A stretch of DNA of 8,764 bases from Roseiarcus sp050015575 (GTDB lineage Bacteria > Pseudomonadota > Alphaproteobacteria > Rhizobiales > Beijerinckiaceae): positions 1 to 8,764 of the forward strand of contig JBEKBD010000115.1 of the NCBI GenBank assembly GCA_050015575.1. The letters are read 5' to 3'. This document shows, in pieces, positions 1-6,920 of this stretch. A program made the translations under genes and the position numbers. Below the pieces are notes generated by a model. That model made no database searches. It was given only the letters and a program-made list of their open reading frames with translations, and had not been told where the DNA came from. The first letter of the stretch is position 1. The number at the start of each line of letters is the position of its first letter.

Positions 1-1742
<1,742 letters not shown>

Positions 1743-1760
1743 TCCCTTGGGAAAGGCGTG

Positions 1761-1789
1761 CGGGCGCGGCTGGGGGTCAACCGCGCCCG
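1761..1789 (+). terminator. GC-rich hairpin after katG, candidate terminator
   Basis: A perfect 9-bp inverted repeat (CGGGCGCGG at 1761-1769 pairs with CCGCGCCCG at 1781-1789) with an 11-base loop begins 19 bases after the katG stop. Position and stem strength fit a transcription terminator, but no T-run follows, so it may only be a 3'-end stabilising hairpin or work with Rho. Confidence 0.4.
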
Positions 1790-1801
1790 AACGTCACGTT
1801 C
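1789..1801. promoter_or_regulatory. 13-base perfect dyad between katG and the membrane protein gene
   Basis: GAACGTCACGTTC has 6-base arms around one central base. It lies directly after the katG hairpin and about 150 bases before the next start codon. The symmetry fits an operator for a dimeric regulator, but I do not recognise the motif and see no second copy in the window. It could be chance in GC-rich DNA. Confidence 0.2.
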
Positions 1802-1950
1802 CTGGCGGACCGCGACCGCGCGCGCCCTGCGGCCGCCGGCGCGACAGGAGGCTTCGGCCGCCCGTTCTTCAAATGCGCCGGTTTCGGGCTTGATGTCGCC
1901 ATGAAATCGGTTCACCTTCGCCTCGTCGTGAAAAGGCGGAGGCGGGGCGC

Positions 1951-2478
1951 GTGCACAGTCGGCCGAAAGTTCCGCGGGCGCTGGTGTTCGTGTTCGCGCT
2001 CGCGTTTCTGTTCGAGACGTGGATCTGGGACCGCTTCGTCGCCGTGGGCCGGCGGCTGTTGGCGCGGGTCCCGTGGGCTGCGTTGAGAGCCGCTCTGGCG
2101 CGGCTCGTCGCGCCTTTGCCGGTTTGGGCGGCGTTGCTGTTGTTCGGCGTCCCGTTCGTCGTCACCGAAGTCGGCGCCCTCGCCAGCGTGGCGATCACCG
2201 CGACCGGGCACGTCGTCGCCGGCGCCGTCGGCTATGCCGTCACGAAGGTCGTGGGCTTCAGTCTCGTCGTGCCGATTTTCGATCTGACGCGCGAGAAGCT
2301 GCTGGCGATGCGGTGGTTCGCCTTCGTCTACGAAAAGTGTCTCGCCTTTCATAAATTCGCCGAGCGGCTGATCGCGCCCTACCGCGCGGCGGCGTCGGCC
2401 TGGGTGAGAGACCTTCGCGCTCGCGCTCACGCCCATCGGGCGCGGCGTCCGGCGGCCGCCGAGGAGGAGATCGGCTGA
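1951..2478 (+). CDS. Small membrane protein of unknown function
   Basis: I do not recognise this 175-residue protein. The GTG start at 1951 is chosen because GGAGG (1938-1942) sits 8 bases upstream. Residues 8-22 form a short hydrophobic segment after a basic N-terminus, residues 53-75 form a clear membrane helix, and 77-110 are hydrophobic and small-residue rich, possibly a third membrane-associated stretch. The stretch from about 108 to 145 (VVPIFDLTREK, then several aromatic residues) looks the most constrained. The C-terminus (150-172) is rich in Arg, Ala and His and is probably cytoplasmic. It lies 114 bases before folP in the same direction, with a hairpin between, so co-transcription with the folate genes is uncertain. 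Codon use matches the neighbours, which supports a real gene. Confidence 0.75.
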   Translation: MHSRPKVPRALVFVFALAFLFETWIWDRFVAVGRRLLARVPWAALRAALARLVAPLPVWAALLLFGVPFVVTEVGALASVAITATGHVVAGAVGYAVTKVVGFSLVVPIFDLTREKLLAMRWFAFVYEKCLAFHKFAERLIAPYRAAASAWVRDLRARAHAHRARRPAAAEEEIG

Positions 2479-2527
2479 ACCGGGCCGATGGCGCCGTTCG
2501 CTTTTCTGCCCTATAGCTTACCCTAGA

Positions 2528-2562
2528 AATCGCAGTCGGCGGGACGGCCGCCGACCGCGATT
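2528..2562 (+). promoter_or_regulatory. Strong hairpin just upstream of folP (leader structure or terminator)
   Basis: The stem is 14 bp with one A-C mismatch: AATCGC (2528-2533) pairs with GCGATT (2557-2562), and GTCGGCGG (2535-2542) pairs with CCGCCGAC (2548-2555), closing a 5-base loop. No T-run follows. It ends 30 bases before the folP start, so it is either the terminator of the upstream membrane protein gene or a 5' leader structure of the folate operon. A TATAGC at 2512-2517 could be a -10 element just before it, but no good -35 is visible. Confidence 0.45.
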
Positions 2563-2592
2563 CCGTCGCCGATTTCCCAACCGGGTTCGCCC

Positions 2593-3420
2593 TTGACGCT
2601 CATTCTGCCGCACGGCAAATCGTTGACGCTCGGCTCGCCGATCCCGGTCATGGGCATCGTCAACGCGACGCCCGATTCCTTTTCCGACGGCGGCGCCTTC
2701 GCCAATGCCGACGAGGCCGTCGCGCACGGCGAGCGCCTGGTCGCCGAGGGCGCGACGATCGTCGACGTCGGCGGCGAGTCGACTCGACCCGGCGCGACCG
2801 CGGTGGCGGCGGAAGAGGAGGCGTCCCGCGTCGTTCCCGTCATCGTCGCGCTGCATCGCCGCCTAACCGCGCCGATTTCCGTCGACACCAGCAAGGCGCG
2901 CGTCGCGGCCGCCGCCATTGCGGCGGGGGCCTCGATCGTCAACGACGTCTGGGGGTTCCAGCGCGACGGCGAAATGGCGCGCGTCGTCGCCGACGGCGGC
3001 GTGGCGGCGGTGCTCACGCACAATCGCGCCAGCGTCGACCCAGAACTCGATATCGTCGCCGACATCCTCGCCTTTCTCTCGCGCTCGATCGACATCGCGC
3101 TCGCCGCCGGCGTGGCCGAGGAGCGGCTTGTCGTCGATCCGGGCTTCGGCTTCGGCAAGACGCCGGCGCAGAACCTTCGCTTGATCCGGCGCCTGCGCGA
3201 ACTGGCCCCGCTCGGCCGTCCGGTGTTGCTCGGCGTTTCGCGCAAGTCGACCATCGGCCTCATCACCGGCCAGAAGGCGCCCGCCGAGCGGCTCGCCGGC
3301 TCGATCGCGGCCGGGCTGATGGGCGTCGCCAACGGCGCGGCGATCTTGAGGGTCCACGACGTGGCGGCGCACGTGCAGGCGCTGCAAGTTTGGAGCGCGA
3401 TAGGGGAAAGCCGACGATGA
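2593..3420 (+). CDS. folP: Dihydropteroate synthase
   Basis: Joins 6-hydroxymethyl-dihydropterin pyrophosphate to p-aminobenzoate to make dihydropteroate, the sulfonamide-sensitive step of folate synthesis; cytoplasmic TIM barrel. Signatures in order: MGIVNATPDSFSDGG (20-34), GGESTRPGA (60-68), SVDTSKA (96-102), NDVWG (117-121), DPGFGFGK (182-189), GVSRKS (214-219) and RVHDV (253-257). These supply the usual pterin and phosphate contacts (Asn24, Asp98, Asn117, Asp182, Lys218, Arg253, His255). The common NVTPDSFSDGG is NATPDSFSDGG here. Length, 275 residues, is normal. The start is the TTG at 2593: the frame is open back to a TAG at 2524 and holds no earlier ATG, GTG or TTG, while the next candidates (TTG 2623, ATG 2650) would leave a short N-terminus. 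There is no clear Shine-Dalgarno. First gene of a folP-folB-folK operon; its stop overlaps the folB ATG. Confidence 0.95.
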   Translation: MTLILPHGKSLTLGSPIPVMGIVNATPDSFSDGGAFANADEAVAHGERLVAEGATIVDVGGESTRPGATAVAAEEEASRVVPVIVALHRRLTAPISVDTSKARVAAAAIAAGASIVNDVWGFQRDGEMARVVADGGVAAVLTHNRASVDPELDIVADILAFLSRSIDIALAAGVAEERLVVDPGFGFGKTPAQNLRLIRRLRELAPLGRPVLLGVSRKSTIGLITGQKAPAERLAGSIAAGLMGVANGAAILRVHDVAAHVQALQVWSAIGESRR

Positions 3421-3815
3421 CCAGCCCAGAGTCTCCGGTCGCGATCGGTCGCGGCAGGATCTTCGTCCAGGGTCTGCGGCTCCACGCCTTTCACGGCTAT
3501 TTCGCGCACGAGCGTGAGCGCGGTCAGATATTCGAGATCGACGTCGACCTCGTCGCCGACCTCGCCGCGGCGGCGGCGGGCGACGATCTCAAGGCGACCG
3601 TCGACTACGGCAAAGTGGTTGCGACGACGCAAGACGCTTTTTGCGGCGAGCCGCGCGTTCTCGTCGAGGCCGCCGCGTTGGACGTCGCGCGCGCGCTGCT
3701 GGCGAAATTTCCGCGCATCCAATCGGCCGTAGTGCGGGTCGGCAAAGTCGCGCCGCCGATCGCCGCGACGCTGCGGGCGGTTGGCGTCGAGATCGAGGTG
3801 AAGCGTGGGGGATGA
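3417..3815 (+). CDS. folB: Dihydroneopterin aldolase
   Basis: Converts 7,8-dihydroneopterin to 6-hydroxymethyl-7,8-dihydropterin plus glycolaldehyde, two steps before the folP reaction. The 132-residue protein starts at the ATG that forms an ATGA overlap with the folP stop, with AGGGGA (3402-3407) 9 bases upstream; an in-frame GTG or longer start inside folP is less likely. Family features: HGYFAHE (26-32), whose Glu32 matches the active-site Glu22 of the S. aureus enzyme, GQIFEIDVDL (36-45), VDYGKV (62-67) with the conserved Tyr64, Glu84 in VLVEA, and the catalytic-type Lys110 in KVAPPI. Length is typical. The 4-base overlap with folP and 11-base overlap with folK indicate translational coupling. 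Confidence 0.93.
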   Translation: MTSPESPVAIGRGRIFVQGLRLHAFHGYFAHERERGQIFEIDVDLVADLAAAAAGDDLKATVDYGKVVATTQDAFCGEPRVLVEAAALDVARALLAKFPRIQSAVVRVGKVAPPIAATLRAVGVEIEVKRGG

Positions 3816-4380
3816 GCGGGCGCAAAAGGCCGCGCTCGGCCTCGGCGGCAACCTCGGCGACGTGGCGGGGTCGTTCGTCGAGGCGCTGCGCCGCCTCGCC
3901 GAGGCGCCGGGAACGAAGCTCGCGCGCGTCTCCTCCGTCTACCGCACGCCGCCTTGGGGCAAGCTCGATCAGCCGTCGTTTCTCAACATGGCGGCGCTGA
4001 TCGAGACGAAGGCGCCGGCGCGCGCGCTGCTGGCGCTCTGTCTCGATATCGAGCGCGCGATGGGGCGCCGGCGCCTCAAACGTTGGGGGCCGCGCACGAT
4101 CGACATCGACATCCTGACCTACGGCGATGAGCGGATCGACGAACCCGATCTGAAGGTTCCCCATCCGCGCCTTTGCGAGCGCACGTTCGCGCTGGCGCCG
4201 CTGGCGGAAATCGCGCCGCGCCTCTGCGTTGACGGCCGCGAGATCGCGCAGTGGCTGGCGCTCAGCGATCGCGCAGGCATCGAGATCGACCCACGGGCAA
4301 GCGCCGCGGTGCGCAGAGCGCTGGCGGCGAGCGCGGGTCGCCCGTTGCGGCGCGGCGGCGGGCGATCGGAGGCCGGGTGA
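3805..4380 (+). CDS. folK: HPPK, hydroxymethyldihydropterin pyrophosphokinase
   Basis: Transfers pyrophosphate from ATP to 6-hydroxymethyl-dihydropterin, giving the substrate of FolP. The GTG start at 3805 lies inside the end of folB, and GAGG (3795-3798) is 6 bases upstream. Motifs: LGLGGNLGD (11-19; usually GSNLGD), SSVYRTPPWG (43-52), DQPSFLN (55-61), GRRRLKRWGPRTIDIDIL (87-104) with the two Mg-binding aspartates Asp100 and Asp102, and VPHPRLCERTFALAPL (118-133). After the core, about 40 residues (152-191) form an Ala/Arg/Gly-rich tail that the E. coli enzyme lacks; I see no motif in it. Last gene of the folate operon, ending 39 bases from the stop of the convergent kinase gene. Confidence 0.94.
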   Translation: MGDERAQKAALGLGGNLGDVAGSFVEALRRLAEAPGTKLARVSSVYRTPPWGKLDQPSFLNMAALIETKAPARALLALCLDIERAMGRRRLKRWGPRTIDIDILTYGDERIDEPDLKVPHPRLCERTFALAPLAEIAPRLCVDGREIAQWLALSDRAGIEIDPRASAAVRRALAASAGRPLRRGGGRSEAG

Positions 4381-4419
4381 GGGCTTGCTTGCGGACGGCC
4401 AAGCCGCCCGCGGGCCGCA

Positions 4420-6129
4420 TCAATGGCGGAGCAGCAGCGACGCCAGGAGCGCCAGCGCGAGCAGCGCGGCGACGATCTGCCAAAAGCGCAACGGGTTGCG
4501 TTCGTAGAAGGTGCGCGGCCGGCGCACGGCGACCGGCGGGCGCTCCGGTCCAGTCTCCATCTCCATGGCGAACTCGATCATGTCGTGGAAGCGCTCGGCC
4601 GGATCGACCGCGAACGCGCGCGCCAGCACGGCCTCGAGCCAGGCGGGCAGGTCCGGGCGCAGGGCGGAGAGCAGCGTCGGCCGATTTCGCCGCGGCGGGC
4701 TGACGCCATCGACATTGCCGTATGGGAACTCGCCGGTGAAGGCGCGAAACAGCGTGACGCCGAGGGCGTAGATGTCGGTCGCCTCGTTCCCGGCTTCCCC
4801 AGCGAACATCTCCGGCGCCATGTAGCCGGGGGCGCCGGGAATGTCTTCGGGCGGAAAATCCTCCAGCCCGGGAATGCGCACCACGCCGAGATCGATCAAT
4901 TTGAGCGAGCCGCCGGCCTCGAGGATCACATTGTCCGGCTTGATGTCGCGGTGGATGACGCCGGCGCGGTGCAGCGCCGCCGCGCCCCGCGCCAACTTGA
5001 CGGCGATGGCGCGGCCTTCCTCCAGCCCGAGCGAGGGGCGACGTCGAAGCCGGGTCTCAAGAAGCTCCCCCTGGTGGAGCGGCATCGCGGTGTAGAGGCA
5101 GGTTTGCCGCCCGGGGGGCAGTTCGACGGCGGCGCCGACCCACGGGCTGCGCACGCGCGCGCCCACCCACGCCTCACGCACGAACGCCGCGCGATAGGCG
5201 GCGACCGTGCCGACCTGGGGCTTGGGGAACTTCAAAGCCGCTTCTCCGCCCTCCACCTCGTCGATGGCGGCGAACAGGCGGGCATATCGCCCGTCGGACA
5301 GCAGCGCCTTGAGCACGAAACCGTCGACCGTCTCGCCCTCGATCGGCGTCGGGATCAGCGGCAATTGCATGACGGCGGCGCCGATGTCGGCCGATTCGGC
5401 GGTCGGCAAATCGACGACGTCGATGACCAGCGCCGTGCAATTGTCGGCGCTGCCCGCCAGCAGCGCGGCGGAGACCAACGCGCGCGCGCAATCCTGGGAA
5501 GCGGAGCGCTCGCGCAGGATGTCGGCGATGGCGTCGAACCGCAGGTACCGGTGCACGCCGTCGCTGCACAGCAGGAAGCGGTCGTGCCGCCCTACCGGTT
5601 GGACGGCGTAGTCCAGCCGCACCTCCGTTTCGACGCCCAGCGCGCGAGTGAGAAGATTCGAGCGGCCGGCGGCGCCCTCGCGCACATGGTCGGAGGTCAG
5701 GCAGGCGAGGCGCTCGCCGCCCAACCGATAGGCGCGCGTATCGCCGACGTGCAGCACGTGCGCCGATCGTCCGCGCAGCACCAGCGCGGTGAAGGTGCAT
5801 CCCAACCCCGCCAGCTCGGCGTCGCGCCGGCCCTGGGAATGTATCCAGGAGTTGAGCGCATCGATCACCTGGGCCGCGGCGCGTCGCACTTCCATGGTTT
5901 CGGGCAAGTCGCAGAAGCCGTCGAGAAAACCTCGCACGGCCGTCTCGGCGGCGACGCGGCCGCCCTTGGCGCCGCCGATTCCGTCGGCGATCGCCGCCAC
6001 GACGTCGCGACGCGGCTGTGGCAGCTCCCAGCCGAAGACCGCGCCGGCGAAGTCCTCGTTGCGTTCGCGCGGTCCGGTCTCGGACGCAAATCCCACGCTC
6101 GCCTTGACGCCGGACGGACGCTCAGCCAT
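4420..6129 (-). CDS. Fused PP2C phosphatase and Ser/Thr kinase, tail-anchored
   Basis: A 569-residue protein joining two opposing activities. Residues 10-238 are a PP2C-type phosphatase: RNED (23-26), ADGIGG (48-53), VGDTRAYRL (128-136), LLCSDGVHRYL (186-196) and ADNCT (228-232) give the metal-binding aspartates 26, 49, 190 and 229. Residues 270-523 are a eukaryotic-like kinase: Lys300 in AALKF, the helix-C Glu319, HRDIKPDN (393-400), DLG (413-415) in place of DFG, APE (438-440) and DIYALG (452-457). A hydrophobic helix (about 549-567) at the extreme C-terminus makes it a likely tail-anchored inner-membrane protein with both domains in the cytoplasm. Between DLG and APE there is no Ser or Thr. 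The start is the ATG complementary to 6127-6129, with only weak SD-like GGGGCC upstream. It follows the small exported protein by 54 bases and may share its transcript. Such fusions are often annotated near nitrogen-assimilation genes; targets are unknown. Confidence 0.93.
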   Translation of the reverse strand: MAERPSGVKASVGFASETGPRERNEDFAGAVFGWELPQPRRDVVAAIADGIGGAKGGRVAAETAVRGFLDGFCDLPETMEVRRAAAQVIDALNSWIHSQGRRDAELAGLGCTFTALVLRGRSAHVLHVGDTRAYRLGGERLACLTSDHVREGAAGRSNLLTRALGVETEVRLDYAVQPVGRHDRFLLCSDGVHRYLRFDAIADILRERSASQDCARALVSAALLAGSADNCTALVIDVVDLPTAESADIGAAVMQLPLIPTPIEGETVDGFVLKALLSDGRYARLFAAIDEVEGGEAALKFPKPQVGTVAAYRAAFVREAWVGARVRSPWVGAAVELPPGRQTCLYTAMPLHQGELLETRLRRRPSLGLEEGRAIAVKLARGAAALHRAGVIHRDIKPDNVILEAGGSLKLIDLGVVRIPGLEDFPPEDIPGAPGYMAPEMFAGEAGNEATDIYALGVTLFRAFTGEFPYGNVDGVSPPRRNRPTLLSALRPDLPAWLEAVLARAFAVDPAERFHDMIEFAMEMETGPERPPVAVRRPRTFYERNPLRFWQIVAALLALALLASLLLRH

Positions 6130-6183
6130 CGCCGTGGCCCCATTGTTAAGCGCCGCGCGGCGCGCGCCGTCGGCTTCGCGCCG

Positions 6184-6525
6184 TCAGTCGCCCAACGCGC
6201 AACGATCGAAAAGGAAATTGCCGCCGGTGGCCGACGCAAGCGTCACCGTGAGAGCGCCGGACTTGCGATCGAGCCGATAGTTCCAGCCGTTGGCGGCGTC
6301 GCGCCACGAGATTTCGGCGGCGTCGATGCGGGCCGGATTGGAATCCACGGCGCCGCGATCATAGTCGATCCTGATCTGCCAGCTCGCGCCGCTGGCCGGG
6401 TTGACGCAGGTGACCGCGCTCACGCCGCGCGGCGCTTCGCCATCGCCGGCGCCGAGCGCGAACCCGCTCGCCAGCGCGACGGCCGCCGTCGATAGAACCC
6501 CGAAAAAAGTTAACGATTGCGTCAT
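6184..6525 (-). CDS. Small exported protein with two cysteines, unknown function
   Basis: A 113-residue protein I do not recognise. Residues 1-26 read as a Sec signal peptide (a hydrophobic run from FFGVLSTAAVALASGFALGA, without a strongly basic start), with cleavage likely near Ala26. The mature part has exactly two cysteines, Cys40 near its start and Cys109 near its end, which could form one disulfide in the periplasm. Between them are alternating hydrophobic stretches (SWQIRIDYD, WNYRLDR, ALTVTLAS) that suggest a small beta fold. The start ATG (complement of 6523-6525) has AGCAGG close upstream. It is followed after 54 bases by the phosphatase-kinase gene in the same direction, so the two may be co-transcribed; a periplasmic partner for a membrane-bound kinase is possible but unproven. 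Confidence 0.7.
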   Translation of the reverse strand: MTQSLTFFGVLSTAAVALASGFALGAGDGEAPRGVSAVTCVNPASGASWQIRIDYDRGAVDSNPARIDAAEISWRDAANGWNYRLDRKSGALTVTLASATGGNFLFDRCALGD

Positions 6526-6552
6526 TTGCCTGCTGCTTTCTTCATCGTCTGC

Positions 6553-6734
6553 TCAATCTTTCGCCAATACGCCAAAGCGGGTCATCGGCCAAGCAACGCA
6601 CGCCCTTGTTGCGAATTCAAGCGGATCGCGCGGCGATTTCCTCATGTTTCGCCAACAAACGCGCATTTCAATGTCCTGCTTGGCGTCGCGAAGCGCGGTT
6701 TGTCGCCGTAGTCGGCCAATTCGTACTCGGCCAT
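6553..6734 (-). pseudogene. Probable frameshifted remnant of a small gene, or a 30-residue ORF
   Basis: On the minus strand an ATG (complement of 6732-6734) has a good Shine-Dalgarno (AGAGGGG, complement of 6740-6746) 5 bases upstream and opens with MAEYELADYGDK using G/C-ending codons, then runs to TGA at 6642-6644 (30 residues) with ever poorer codons. Adding one A in the AAA run (6699-6701) would continue in a second frame as TALRDAKQDIEMR, charged and helical, with better codon use, to a TGA at 6553-6555, 27 bases before the exported protein gene. I read this as a small coiled-coil-like gene broken by one base loss and then decayed, or as a sequencing slip. The intact 30-residue ORF is the alternative. 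No family is assigned. Confidence 0.3.
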
Positions 6735-6920
6735 TGCATCCCCTCTTGCCCATTTTGGCGTCAGATGCAGTTTTCTTGACCATCCCACGCAAAATTCGCG
6801 CCCAGCTTTCGAGGGGAAGCCCGTCGTCGCCGGACTCGATGAGTTGGCATGATTGTTGCCGGTCCAGGCTTGGCTCGCGATCTGGCGATGGCGGGCAGAT
6901 GGCGATTTTGGGGGTATCAC
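6735..6920. other. Divergent intergenic region upstream of amtB
   Basis: With the remnant beside it, this is the only long stretch between 4420 and 8243 without an intact gene of normal size. It is more A/T-rich than its surroundings and holds the sigma-54 promoter of amtB at its right side. A spaced inverted repeat, TGCATC (6735-6740) and GATGCA (6764-6769), lies about 80-110 bases upstream of that promoter, where an enhancer-binding activator could sit, but it does not match the NtrC consensus. Open frames across it (for example the minus-strand frame upstream of 6734 and the plus frame 6401-6964) have poor codon use and no family signature. Confidence 0.6.
6845..6860 (+). promoter_or_regulatory. 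Sigma-54 (RpoN) promoter of amtB
   Basis: TGGCATGATTGTTGCC matches the -24/-12 consensus TGGCAYR-N4-TTGCW except for the last base. The GG (6846-6847) and GC (6858-6859) are separated by exactly 10 bases, the strict requirement for this sigma factor. Transcription would begin near 6871, about 50 bases before the amtB ATG. Sigma-54 control of amtB, activated by NtrC under nitrogen limitation, is established in proteobacteria, so site and gene agree. Confidence 0.85.

Noticed and set aside
2523..3851. A 442-codon minus-strand frame across folP and folB
   Set aside because: It is antisense to two genes with full family signatures, and has no motif of its own.
4382..4405. Bidirectional terminator between folK and the kinase gene (GGCTTG with CAAGCC)
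   Set aside because: Only a 6-bp stem with a 12-base loop and no T-run on either side; the nearby palindrome GCCCGCGGGC has no loop.
4423..6495. A 690-codon open frame on the plus strand, antisense to the phosphatase-kinase gene
   Set aside because: It lacks any family motif and is rich in Arg, Gly, Asp and His, as expected for the antisense frame of a high-GC3 gene; the minus strand carries clear PP2C and kinase motifs.
6735..6769. NtrC enhancer site made of TGCATC and GATGCA
   Set aside because: Arms are 23 bases apart and do not match the TGCACYA-type NtrC half-sites; kept only as a note in the intergenic entry.
6755..6790. A second sigma-54-like site on the minus strand (TGGTCAAGAAAACTGC) for the exported-protein operon
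   Set aside because: The GG to GC distance is 11 bases instead of the strictly required 10, so it is not expected to work.
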